From the NCBI GenBank assembly GCA_029202665.1, contig CP119326.1, positions 1,860,001-1,924,000 of the forward strand: a stretch of DNA of 64,000 nt, written 5' to 3'. This document shows, piece after piece, positions 49,377 through 57,343 of the stretch. Numbering within the stretch: position 1 is the stretch's first letter; every line of letters starts with the position of its first letter. A program made the translations under genes and the position numbers. Below the pieces are notes generated by a model that searched no databases, was not told where the DNA came from, and worked only from the letters and a program-made list of their open reading frames with translations. The stretch comes from Candidatus Brevundimonas colombiensis (GTDB lineage: Bacteria > Pseudomonadota > Alphaproteobacteria > Caulobacterales > Caulobacteraceae).

Positions 49377-50960
49377 ATGTCGCTCTCATTGGTCAAGCCG
49401 CAACACACTGAACTGAAGCCCCGCATCGTCGTGTTCGGCGTCGGCGGCGCCGGCGGCAACGCCGTGAACAACATGATCGACGCTGGTCTGGAGGGCGTCG
49501 AGTTCGTCGTCGCCAATACGGACGCGCAACACCTCAGCTTCGCCAAGACGGATCGCCGCATTCAACTGGGCGAGACAATCACCCAAGGCCTGGGCGCCGG
49601 CGCCCACCCCGAAGTCGGCATGAACGCCGCCGAGGAATCCGCCGACGAGATCCATCAGCACCTCGAAGGCGCCCATATGGTGTTCATCACCTGCGGCATG
49701 GGCGGCGGGACCGGCACGGGCGCCGCGCCCGTCATCGCCAAATGCGCGCGTGATCGCGGCATCCTGACTGTGGGCGTCGTGACCAAGCCCTTCACCTTCG
49801 AAGGCCGTCACCGGATGCGCCTGGCCGACGCGGGCGTCGCCGAGCTGCAACGCTATGTCGACACCCTGATCGTCATTCCAAACCAGAACCTGTTCCGCGT
49901 CGCCAACGAGCGCACCACCTTCGCCGACGCCTTCGGCATGGCCGACCAGGTGCTGCATTCGGGCGTCCGCTCGATCACCGACCTTATGATCCTGCCCGGC
50001 CTGATCAACCTGGACTTTGCCGACGTGCGCGCCGTCATGTCCGAGATGGGCAAGGCGATGATGGGTACGGGCGAGGCCTCGGGCGACGACCGGGCGCTGC
50101 TGGCGGCTCAGAACGCCATCGCCAACCCCCTTCTGGACGAAACCAGCCTGAAGGGCGCCAAGGCTGTTCTGGTCAACATCACCGGTGGTCTGGACATGAC
50201 CCTGTTGGAGGTGGACGAGGCCGCGAACGCGATCAGCGCGGAAGTGGACGGCGACGCCAACATCATCTTCGGCGCCGCCTTCGATCCGGCCCTGGACGGC
50301 AAGATCCGCGTCTCCGTGGTCGCCACCGGCATGGACGAGGGCGAGGTGCGTCGCATCGAACCGATCGCGCCGCAGGCTCCCGGGGCCGCGCCCTTGGCCA
50401 ACCACGACGCCCGTCGCGCCGCCGGCGGTCATTATGGGACGCAAACCTCGCGTGCGCCCGAACCGACGCGTGAAACCTATCGCGAGCCGGTCCGCGCCGA
50501 GGCGCCCCGCGCGCCCGAACCGCGTATCGAGCCAGCGCCGGTCGTGCCGACCTTTCAGGCCCCGCCCGCTCGCGAACCGGAACCGCGCCCCGAGCCGGTG
50601 ATCCGCGTCGCCGAACCGCAGCCGCGCACCCTGGATCCCATCGTCGATCCGTGGGTCGAGGAATATGAAACCCGCGCGCCCGCTGCGCGCCGCGCGCCCC
50701 CGGGCGATCTGTACGGTGAGCGGACGGCGTCTCAGCCGCAGGCCGAAGAGAATTACGACGACCGCGATCATCGCCGCAGCGGTTGGAGCCTGTTCGGCCG
50801 TGGCAAGCGGACCCAACCTCAGGCCGACATGGGTTATGCACCCCAGCACGGCCAACAGACACGCGGTTCCGTCCAGGCCGCGCAGCAGCCGGAACCGGAG
50901 GCGGGACAGGCCGATGACGACCTGGAAATCCCATCCTTTCTCCGTCGGTTGGCGAACTAA
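49377..50960 (+). CDS. ftsZ: Cell division protein FtsZ
   Basis: This 527-residue tubulin-like GTPase forms the division ring. ATG 49377 gives MSLSLVKPQHTELKPRIVVF; an upstream TTG is less likely. The N-terminal VFGVGGAGGNAVNNMI and the tubulin signature GGGTGTGA at 109-116 bind GTP. A conserved T7-type NLDFADV lies near 218-224. A long Pro/Arg/Glu-rich linker (about 335-510) ends in the conserved tail DLEIPSFLRRLAN, which binds FtsA. The long linker is typical of Caulobacterales. Confidence 0.96.
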   Translation: MSLSLVKPQHTELKPRIVVFGVGGAGGNAVNNMIDAGLEGVEFVVANTDAQHLSFAKTDRRIQLGETITQGLGAGAHPEVGMNAAEESADEIHQHLEGAHMVFITCGMGGGTGTGAAPVIAKCARDRGILTVGVVTKPFTFEGRHRMRLADAGVAELQRYVDTLIVIPNQNLFRVANERTTFADAFGMADQVLHSGVRSITDLMILPGLINLDFADVRAVMSEMGKAMMGTGEASGDDRALLAAQNAIANPLLDETSLKGAKAVLVNITGGLDMTLLEVDEAANAISAEVDGDANIIFGAAFDPALDGKIRVSVVATGMDEGEVRRIEPIAPQAPGAAPLANHDARRAAGGHYGTQTSRAPEPTRETYREPVRAEAPRAPEPRIEPAPVVPTFQAPPAREPEPRPEPVIRVAEPQPRTLDPIVDPWVEEYETRAPAARRAPPGDLYGERTASQPQAEENYDDRDHRRSGWSLFGRGKRTQPQADMGYAPQHGQQTRGSVQAAQQPEPEAGQADDDLEIPSFLRRLAN

Positions 50961-50993
50961 GACGCCGCGATCCTGAACCCAGGGTCGACCAGG

Positions 50994-51022
50994 ACGCCCC
51001 GAGGCCATGGGCCACGGGGCGT
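50994..51022 (+). terminator. Hairpin after ftsZ
   Basis: ACGCCCCG-A-GGCC-ATG and its complement form a two-part stem of 8 and 4 bp around a three-base loop, 34 bases after the ftsZ stop. No T-run follows. Confidence 0.6.
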
Positions 51023-51131
51023 TCGGCGTTTCACGGGGGCGACAATTGAGCTGTGTCAGAGCGAAACAATCCGAAACCGGACTTTGGTTTTGTCGTTGCG
51101 ACGCGCCCGTTACACGAACGACGGGGCGTAA

Positions 51132-51148
51132 TCCGCACGAGGTGCGGA
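51132..51148 (+). promoter_or_regulatory. Hairpin covering the lpxC ribosome site
   Basis: TCCGCAC and GTGCGGA pair around a GAG loop. The only purine-rich sequence before the lpxC start, GAGGTG, lies in this loop and right arm, four bases before the start. Folding of the message would hide it. Confidence 0.45.
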
Positions 51149-51152
51149 CGCA

Positions 51153-52073
51153 TTGAGAGAAGCGAGTTTGGGTTTGTCGGTCAGGAACGACCATTACGAA
51201 CGCACCATCGTCGCGCCGGCCATCATCGCCGGCGTGGGGGTGCACACGGGCCGTCGGGTGCGGCTGGCGGTGCGGCCTGCGCCATCGGGCGCGGGTATCG
51301 TCTTCGTGCGCACCGACATCACCGATCGCGACAACCGCATCCCGGTTTCGGGCGAAGCGGTTGTGGATGCGCGCCTGAACACGATGATCGCCAATGGCGA
51401 CGACGTGCGCCTGTCGACCATCGAACATCTGATGGCCGCCTTCTCGGCCCTGGGCGTGTCGAACGCCGTGGTCGAGGTGGACGGGCCGGAGCTGCCGATT
51501 CTGGACGGTTCGGCGCTGGAGTTCGTCAAGCTGCTGGACCGGGCGGGCTTCCGTCCGCAGCCGCAGCCGCAGCGCTACATCGAAATCCTGGAAACGGTCC
51601 ATGTGGTCGAGGGCGACAAGCACGCCGCCCTGATGCCGTGCGACCGTTTCGAGATGCGGTTCGAAATCGATTTTCCGTCCAAGGTGATCGGCAACCAGGT
51701 CATAGACTTCGTCGTGGACGAGGCGACGTTCCGGCGCGAGATCATGGCGTGCCGCACCTTTGGCTTCGCCCATGAGGTCGAGGCATTGCGCAAGGCAGGC
51801 CTGGCGCGCGGCGGCTCGCTGGAGAACGCCGTGGTCATCGACGGCGACGACATCCTGAACCCTGGCGGCCTGCGTATGGAGCGCGAGTTCGTGCGTCACA
51901 AGGCGCTGGACGCCATCGGCGACCTGTATGTTCTGGGTGCGCCGCTGCTGGGTCGTTACGAAGGTTACAAGGCCGGGCATGCGTTGAACAACAAGCTGGT
52001 TCGCGCGCTTCTGGCCGCGCCCCACGCGTGGCGTGAAGTGACCCGCGTGCCGGAGTTGGCGCAGGCGGGCTGA
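51153..52073 (+). CDS. lpxC: UDP-3-O-acyl-N-acetylglucosamine deacetylase LpxC
   Basis: This 306-residue zinc enzyme commits precursors to lipid A synthesis. Zinc ligands are His92 in STIEHLMAAF and the His and Asp in RHKALDAIGDL. The catalytic His is in KAGHALNNKLVRAL. The N-terminal GVGVHTGRRVRL is conserved. The gene has no good ATG; TTG 51153 is chosen because GAGGTG precedes it at a fair distance. TTG 51168 is an alternative. A weak start and a hairpin over the ribosome site may limit expression. Confidence 0.95.
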   Translation: MREASLGLSVRNDHYERTIVAPAIIAGVGVHTGRRVRLAVRPAPSGAGIVFVRTDITDRDNRIPVSGEAVVDARLNTMIANGDDVRLSTIEHLMAAFSALGVSNAVVEVDGPELPILDGSALEFVKLLDRAGFRPQPQPQRYIEILETVHVVEGDKHAALMPCDRFEMRFEIDFPSKVIGNQVIDFVVDEATFRREIMACRTFGFAHEVEALRKAGLARGGSLENAVVIDGDDILNPGGLRMEREFVRHKALDAIGDLYVLGAPLLGRYEGYKAGHALNNKLVRALLAAPHAWREVTRVPELAQAG

Positions 52074-52124
52074 CAGGCGCGACTACGCCTTTCGCCACTG
52101 AAGCGGCGGGCCACCTGTCCTTAA

Positions 52125-52159
52125 GTCGTCGTCCTGCGCGCAGGATCTGGGATGACGAC
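52125..52159. terminator. Bidirectional hairpin between lpxC and pgeF
   Basis: An inner palindrome tcctgcgcgcagga (52132-52145) is flanked by outer arms gtcgtc and gacgac. It sits between the two converging genes and could end both transcripts. It also resembles a dispersed intergenic repeat. Confidence 0.5.
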
Positions 52160-52183
52160 CCGGTAGAAGTGCGACGTCCGGGA

Positions 52184-52954
52184 TCAGGCGCCGATTACGC
52201 TGATCAACCGGCCGAAGTCCGCCTCGCCATGCTGGAAGGCGCGACGGTTGGAGAAGAAGCGCTGTGCGTCGGCACAGGTGTCGTGGCCGGTCCAGACGGC
52301 CTGGCCGACGCCGGCCTGCTGCAGCCGCCACAGGACGAAGCCTGGTAGATCGAACTGGCGCTTGTCGTCGATTTCGCCTGGCCGGAAGAAACGGACGCTG
52401 CCGGGGTCGTGGTGGACGAACCGGTCCTCGAAATCGACCCCGACCTCATAGCTGGCGGGGGCGATGCACGGGCCGACGACGGCTAGAATGCGGCGGGGCT
52501 CTGCGCCCAGGGCCTGCATGGCCGATACGGCGGAATGGACGACGCCGCTCAGGGCGCCCTTCCATCCGGCATGGACAGCGGCGACGATCCGGGTCTCGGG
52601 ATCGGCCATCAGGATCGGGGCGCAGTCGGCGGTCAGGACGGAACACAGCAGGCCCGGTTCGGCTGAAACGACGGCGTCGCCCTCGGGCCGGTCTCCATTC
52701 CAGGGCGTTTCCGCCACGCGAGCGACGGCGGAGTGGATCTGATAGCAGCCGTTCAGATGGCCCGGTTCGGCGCCGAAATGGGCGGCGACACGGCGGCGGT
52801 TTTCGGTGACGCAAGCCGGGTCGTCCTTTGAGCCTATGCCCGCGTTCAGCCCAGCGTAGAGGCCGGTCGAGACGCCGCCTTCGCGCGTGAAGAAGCCGTG
52901 GGCGATGCCGGCGGCGGCCAGCAGCGGGTGGGTGACGGGGGCCAGGTCGGTCAT
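52184..52954 (-). CDS. pgeF: Peptidoglycan editing factor PgeF (laccase-domain protein)
   Basis: This 256-residue protein matches the YfiH/PgeF family, which clears wrongly built UDP-MurNAc peptides and was earlier called multicopper polyphenol oxidase. Motifs are GFFTREGGVSTGLYAGLN, the metal-binding-type CSVLTADCAPILMAD and AAVHAGWKGAL with its conserved His, then GPCIAPASYEVG. It ends the leftward lgt-midA-pgeF series, and the gap to the methyltransferase is 13 bases. Confidence 0.9.
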   Translation of the reverse strand: MTDLAPVTHPLLAAAGIAHGFFTREGGVSTGLYAGLNAGIGSKDDPACVTENRRRVAAHFGAEPGHLNGCYQIHSAVARVAETPWNGDRPEGDAVVSAEPGLLCSVLTADCAPILMADPETRIVAAVHAGWKGALSGVVHSAVSAMQALGAEPRRILAVVGPCIAPASYEVGVDFEDRFVHHDPGSVRFFRPGEIDDKRQFDLPGFVLWRLQQAGVGQAVWTGHDTCADAQRFFSNRRAFQHGEADFGRLISVIGA

Positions 52955-52967
52955 GCTGGCCCTTGTA

Positions 52968-54065
52968 TCAGACGTCCCAGCCCGGCACGACCAGGGTGCG
53001 GGGTGCGAAGATGGCGGCGGCCTTGAACAGTGCGCCCATCTGGTCGTCGGCGGTCAGGCGATGAAGCTGGCGGTCGATCACCGGCGCGGCCGCGGGACGG
53101 GCGGCCTTCAACGCCTCGGCGCGCGGATGAACGCCCAGGCGCCGCAAGAACTCGCCCTGTGGCAGGCAGCCCGTCACGTCGGCACCTGTGCGTACGGCGG
53201 CCTCCAGCACTGCGGGGAAATCGGCCCATTGCGTCAGGTCCGCCGCGCCGGGGTCCGCCAGGGGGTCGACCTTCTGGTGACGATACAGGGCCTGAAGCGT
53301 ATCGCCCGCCTCGGGTCGGGCGCGGCCGTAGTCGATCAAGAGGGCGGCCCCTGATGCGGCCTTCATCAGCGAACCCAGGTCGCGGCCGAAGATCGCCTGC
53401 TGGTCCGAAATCTCGATCACGCCGCCGGGTGGCACGTCGAAGGCCGGCTTCCTGAAGCCGCTGGTGATTGCCGTCAGGCCGAAGATCAGTGCGTTCTGGT
53501 CGTCGACGCCGATGCGACGCTCGGCCCAGCCGTTTTCGGTGCGCACGAACTGGCGGGCGGGCATGCAGTCCAGCACCTCGTTGGCGATCACGATCACGGG
53601 GACGTCGGTTTCGATCCGCGTCAGGTCGCGCACCCAACGTGGCGACAGGTCCGCGCCGGCCAGGGCCCTGGCCTGCAGATCGCGCAGAGGGCCGCTGGGC
53701 TCGATCAGGATCAGGTCGCAGGCCTCCAGGAAGCCGGGCGCAAGACGGGCGGCGCCCCCGATCGCTCTCAGCGCGTCGGTCATCAACGTGCCGTCGCCGG
53801 GGCCGACCTCGACCAGCCGGAACCGCTCGGGCGCGCCCAGCCGGTTCCAGGTCTCGACCACCCACAGGCCGATCAATTCGCCGAACATCTGGCTGATGAG
53901 GGGGGCGGTGATGAAGTCGCCGCCTTCGCCCAGGGCGGGGCGCGAGGCGTAGTAGCCGCCCTTGGGATCGTGCAGGCAGCGGGTGACGTAGTCGGCGACC
54001 GTCATCGGACCCGTCAGGGCGATCTCGCGCGCCAGACGGGTCTTCAGGGTTTCAGGCTGGCTCAT
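52968..54065 (-). CDS. MidA/NDUFAF7-family SAM-dependent methyltransferase
   Basis: This 365-residue protein overlaps lgt by four bases. It has the DUF185 features GPMTVADYVTRCLHDPKGGYY, GDFITAPLISQMFGELIGLW, the AdoMet site VEVGPGDGTLMTDALRA and VIANEVLDCMPARQFVR. The mitochondrial homologue NDUFAF7 methylates an Arg of complex I. The bacterial role is probably similar protein-arginine methylation but is not proven. The family identity is strong. Confidence 0.9.
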   Translation of the reverse strand: MSQPETLKTRLAREIALTGPMTVADYVTRCLHDPKGGYYASRPALGEGGDFITAPLISQMFGELIGLWVVETWNRLGAPERFRLVEVGPGDGTLMTDALRAIGGAARLAPGFLEACDLILIEPSGPLRDLQARALAGADLSPRWVRDLTRIETDVPVIVIANEVLDCMPARQFVRTENGWAERRIGVDDQNALIFGLTAITSGFRKPAFDVPPGGVIEISDQQAIFGRDLGSLMKAASGAALLIDYGRARPEAGDTLQALYRHQKVDPLADPGAADLTQWADFPAVLEAAVRTGADVTGCLPQGEFLRRLGVHPRAEALKAARPAAAPVIDRQLHRLTADDQMGALFKAAAIFAPRTLVVPGWDV

Positions 54066-54937
54066 GCCTCGGCGGCGGCCGGCGGACGCTTCCAGGCGCG
54101 CCAGACCAGCCAGGCGCCGACCAGGATCATCGGGATCGAAAGCATCATTCCCATCGTCAGGCCCAGCGGGAAGTTCGGCATGCCGAAGTCCGGCTCGCGC
54201 ACATTCTCCAGCGCCGCGCGGCAGACGCCGTAGCCGATCAGGAACAGGCCGGTGATATAGCCCGGCTTCTTCAGCAGATCGAACTTCCAGATCGCGATGG
54301 ACAGCACCGAGAACAGGACGACGCCCTCAAGCCCCGCCTCATAGAGCTGGCTGGGATGACGCGGCGCGTTTCCGGCGGGGCAGAAGCCGTACATCTGTTC
54401 GATGCGGGCGTTGCAGAAGCGGATGGCCCAGGGGACGGTCGTTTCGCGGCCCCAGAGTTCGCCATTGATGAAGTTGGCCAGCCGCCCGAACATCAGACCG
54501 ATCGGCACGACCGGCGCGACCAGATCGCCCAAGCGCAGCATGTCGATCTTCTGGGCGCGGGCGAACAGGACGATGGCCAGGCTGACGCCCAGGAAGCCGC
54601 CATGGAAGCTCATGCCGCCGGTCCACAGCTGGAACAGCTCGAACCGTTCGCCCAGCGTCTGGCCGGTGAACAACTGGCCGTACATGACGGGCTTGTAGAA
54701 CAGGGCGTAGCCCAGTCGACCGCCCAGGATGATGCCCAGCACGATCCACAGCACCAGGTCGTCCAACTGACTGGGGGTGATCGGGGCCTTGCCGGGCGCC
54801 CACAGCCGCTGCGTCTTCGCCAGACGCGCCGCATACCACCAGCCCAGCACGATGCCGGCGACATAGGCCAAGGCGTACCAGCGGATCGGCAGCGGTCCCA
54901 GGTGGATCAGGACCGGATCGAATTCGGGAAAGGGCAA
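54062..54937 (-). CDS. lgt: Prolipoprotein diacylglyceryl transferase Lgt
   Basis: This 291-residue inner-membrane enzyme attaches diacylglycerol to the lipobox Cys of lipoproteins. Seven or so hydrophobic segments are present, beginning IRWYALAYVAGIVLGWWYA. The Lgt signature GRLANFINGELWGRET is at about 154-169, and HPSQLYEAGLEG follows. The product would process host lipoproteins such as the DsbA-like one and, during lysis, the phage o-spanin. Confidence 0.95.
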   Translation of the reverse strand: MPFPEFDPVLIHLGPLPIRWYALAYVAGIVLGWWYAARLAKTQRLWAPGKAPITPSQLDDLVLWIVLGIILGGRLGYALFYKPVMYGQLFTGQTLGERFELFQLWTGGMSFHGGFLGVSLAIVLFARAQKIDMLRLGDLVAPVVPIGLMFGRLANFINGELWGRETTVPWAIRFCNARIEQMYGFCPAGNAPRHPSQLYEAGLEGVVLFSVLSIAIWKFDLLKKPGYITGLFLIGYGVCRAALENVREPDFGMPNFPLGLTMGMMLSIPMILVGAWLVWRAWKRPPAAAEA

Positions 54938-55059
54938 GGGGCGTTCCTGTGATGGACGGTCTCTGAAGGCGGTCTAGCAAGCGCCGCCGCATCCGTCGCC
55001 TGTGAAGACGTATCACGACGCCTTGATGGCGGACCCGAAGCAGCAGAAAGAAAGGTTTC

Positions 55060-55079
55060 GTTCACCATAGTCGGTGAAC
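55060..55079. promoter_or_regulatory. Inverted repeat in the lgt-ubiK divergent region
   Basis: GTTCACC and GGTGAAC flank a six-base spacer, a perfect 7-bp dyad typical of a repressor site. It lies 33 bases before the ubiK start, and TTAAC follows at 55084-55088. Confidence 0.4.
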
Positions 55080-55111
55080 CTTCGTTAACGACGTCAAGGT
55101 CGGAGGCCGCC

Positions 55112-55387
55112 ATGCAGACCCGAAATCCCATCCTGGATGAGTTCGCCAAGCTGACCACGGGCGCCATGGGCCTGGCCCAGGCGGCGGGGGAAGAGGCCAA
55201 GACCGCCTGGCGCGCCCAGGCCGACCGGATCGCCGCCGAGATGGACCTGGTCCGACGCGACGAGTTCGATGTGCTGAAGGACGAGATCGCCGCCCTGCGC
55301 GCCGAGATCGCGGCGCTGAAGACCCCCGGCAAGCCTGTCGAGGGAACGTCCACAGATGGAACTCAACCCGGGGACGCAGGCGGTTGA
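55112..55387 (+). CDS. ubiK: UbiK-type accessory factor (BMFP domain)
   Basis: This 91-residue protein has a strong GGAGG ribosome site. It follows the family pattern: RNPILDEFAKLTTGAMGLAQ, then MDLVRRDEFDVLKDEIAALR with a coiled coil. The last 20 residues are polar and disordered. UbiK assists ubiquinone synthesis in proteobacteria. The BMFP family also includes membrane-fusogenic coiled-coil proteins, so the exact role is inferred. Confidence 0.8.
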   Translation: MQTRNPILDEFAKLTTGAMGLAQAAGEEAKTAWRAQADRIAAEMDLVRRDEFDVLKDEIAALRAEIAALKTPGKPVEGTSTDGTQPGDAGG

Positions 55388-55463
55388 GCCGAATCTGCGA
55401 ACAGGCTTACCGTTCTGTTAACGCCCGCGATTCTCGCGGACGCAGCTCGAATCGAGACTATTG
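55388..55463 (+). promoter_or_regulatory. Cluster of three GANTC sites before ybjN
   Basis: GAATC at 55391-55395, GATTC at 55429-55433 and GAATC at 55449-55453 lie within 63 bases, with TTAAC at 55418-55422 between them. CcrM sites are normally rare, so the next gene is a good candidate for methylation-linked, cell-cycle control. Confidence 0.5.
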
Positions 55464-55967
55464 ATGGATATCGCCCGGCCAGAGGAAACGGACGTGCCGT
55501 TCGACCCGCTTGAGGTCGTCGAGCATGTCCTGACGGCCGAGAACCTGCCGTTCGACCGCACCGACGACGGCGACCTGGCCTTCGCCCTGGCCGGCGACTG
55601 GAAGGATTACGAGCTGTGGTTCGCCTGGCGTCCCGAAGGCGACTGCCTTCAGCTGTGTTGCGCGCTGGACCTGAAGGTGGCCAAGAGCCGCAAGACGGCG
55701 GCCTATGAACTGGTCGGCCTGATCAACCAGCGCACCTGGATGGGCCATTTCGAGGTCTGGGCCGAGGACGGCGAGATCGTCTTCCGCCACTCCCTGGCCC
55801 TGCCGATGGGCGAACGCCCGACGCTGGCCCAGGCGGCCTCGATGATCGACGCGGCCATCGAGGCGTCGGACCGCTATTATCCGGCGTTCGACTTCATGGT
55901 GCGCGGCAACAAGAAGCCGCAGGAGGCCATCGATGCCTGCCTGTTCGAGACCGTCGGCACCGCCTGA
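55464..55967 (+). CDS. YbjN domain-containing protein
   Basis: This 167-residue protein starts at ATG 55464. It fits the YbjN family: FDPLEVVEHVLTAENLPFDR, a beta core YELWFAWRPEGDCLQLCCAL, the helix KTAAYELVGLINQRTWMGHFE and the C-terminal FDFMVRGNKKPQEAIDA. The fold resembles type III secretion chaperones, and members affect stress and motility in enterobacteria. The function here is unknown. It overlaps proC by one base. Confidence 0.85.
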   Translation: MDIARPEETDVPFDPLEVVEHVLTAENLPFDRTDDGDLAFALAGDWKDYELWFAWRPEGDCLQLCCALDLKVAKSRKTAAYELVGLINQRTWMGHFEVWAEDGEIVFRHSLALPMGERPTLAQAASMIDAAIEASDRYYPAFDFMVRGNKKPQEAIDACLFETVGTA

Positions 55968-56764
55968 TGGGCGTTCCGGGACCTGTCGTTCTGGTCGGAT
56001 GCGGCCGGTTGGGATCGGCCATCCTGGAAGGCTGGCTGCTGACCGAGACGGTCGCGGCCCAGGATTTGATCGTTCTCAGCCCCTCGGAAAAGCCGGCCAG
56101 CGAGGCGGCCCGCGTCAGGGGCGCACGGATCAATCCGCCGCTGGAAGCCCTGAGGCACGCGCGGGTCGTGGTGCTGGCGGTCAAGCCGGCGAAGTGGCGT
56201 GAGGTCATGGCCCCGCTGGCCCCTTTCCTGAACGATCAGGCGGTGATCCTGTCGGTGATGGCGGGCGTCACGGGGCCCAGCCTGGCGGAGGGGATCGGCG
56301 GTTGGCCCATCGTGCGGGTCATGCCGACGACGGGCGTGTCGCGGGGGCGCGGCGTGGCGTCTGTCTGGTCAGCCGACCCGGGTGCGGAGGCGCTGGGACG
56401 CGATCTGTTTGCGGCGATGGCCGAAACGGTCGTCCTGAAGGACGAGGCCCTGATGGACGCGGCGACTGCCGTGGCCGGATCAGGCGCGGCCTATTTCTAC
56501 GCCTTCACCGAGGCGCTGGCGCGGGCGGGGCAGGCGGCGGGATTGGACGCGGCGACCGCCGACATCCTGGCGCGCGCCACCCTGCGCTCGGCGGCGGATT
56601 CGATGGGCGACGACGCGCTGGACGCCCTGATCGGCCGTATCGCCTCGCCCGGCGGTTCGACGCGCGCTGGTCTGGACGCCCTGGATCGGGACGGTCGGTT
56701 GCAGACGATGCTGGACGACACGGTCGCGGCGGCGGTGCACCGCAACCGTGAAATGGGCGCCTAG
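55967..56764 (+). CDS. proC: Pyrroline-5-carboxylate reductase
   Basis: This 265-residue enzyme makes proline from pyrroline-5-carboxylate with NAD(P)H. The Rossmann loop is VLVGCGRLGSAILEGWL, followed by VVVLAVKPAKW and VRVMPTTGVSRGRGV. The C-terminal signature is AGSGAAYFYAFTEAL, and ASPGGSTRAGLDAL is the conserved substrate loop. It is coupled to ybjN (TGATG). Confidence 0.95.
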   Translation: MGVPGPVVLVGCGRLGSAILEGWLLTETVAAQDLIVLSPSEKPASEAARVRGARINPPLEALRHARVVVLAVKPAKWREVMAPLAPFLNDQAVILSVMAGVTGPSLAEGIGGWPIVRVMPTTGVSRGRGVASVWSADPGAEALGRDLFAAMAETVVLKDEALMDAATAVAGSGAAYFYAFTEALARAGQAAGLDAATADILARATLRSAADSMGDDALDALIGRIASPGGSTRAGLDALDRDGRLQTMLDDTVAAAVHRNREMGA

Positions 56765-56774
56765 GCCAACCGCC

Positions 56775-57257
56775 TCAGAAGCGGCCGCGCTCGATCTGGT
56801 CGCCGAAACGCTCGAAGGCGCGATCGGCGTCGCGCCAGACGCTGTAGCCCCAGACGTCGCGCAGATCAGGCGTGAAATAAGAGTAGTCGACCGGCCGCGT
56901 CTGACCATCCGCCAGGACGATCTCGCCCTTGATCGCCGCGCCCCCGATGGAGACGCTGCGGATCGGGTCGAGGCCGGGTGAACGGCGAACCTGTTCGATG
57001 GTCGGGCGGTTGGGCTTCAGATCGACCAGCACCAGGTTGGCGGTCGCGCCGGGATAGCGCTGGGCCAGGGCCTTGCCGACCTGGGACTGGAGGCCGGCGA
57101 TCTGTTCGTTGACGTCGCGGTCGCCCAGTTTGTCGACCTCGCGCCGAAGCTCGGGGCCGACCGTGACGTTGACGGTCGGGGCGGGGACTTGCGCCTGGGC
57201 GATGGCGGCGACAGCGAGGGTGGCCGCCAGCGGTGCGAAGAAGGCGAGTTTACGCAT
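56775..57257 (-). CDS. Exported protein of unknown function
   Basis: This 160-residue protein starts at 57257, where MRKLAFFAPLAATLAVAAIA gives a clear signal peptide ending in QAQ. The open frame further upstream lacks a ribosome site. The mature part (VNVTVGPELRREVDKLGDRD, then ANLVLVDLKPNRPTIEQV and PVDYSYFTPDLRDVWG) has alternating strands and an Asp-rich loop. It ends DQIERGRF. I do not recognise the family; a periplasmic role is likely. Confidence 0.75.
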   Translation of the reverse strand: MRKLAFFAPLAATLAVAAIAQAQVPAPTVNVTVGPELRREVDKLGDRDVNEQIAGLQSQVGKALAQRYPGATANLVLVDLKPNRPTIEQVRRSPGLDPIRSVSIGGAAIKGEIVLADGQTRPVDYSYFTPDLRDVWGYSVWRDADRAFERFGDQIERGRF

Positions 57258-57343
57258 CAGTTGTGATCTCCTGGCCCTGTCCCGCCTAAGATGATCCCGA
57301 ACACCCGGTTCCGCTAGGGGCGGGCTCAGCAAATCCGCGCGGC

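Noticed and set aside
49386..52025. 879-codon open frame opposite ftsZ and lpxC
   Set aside because: It runs through two certain genes and the hairpin between them, with no ribosome site or recognisable domain.
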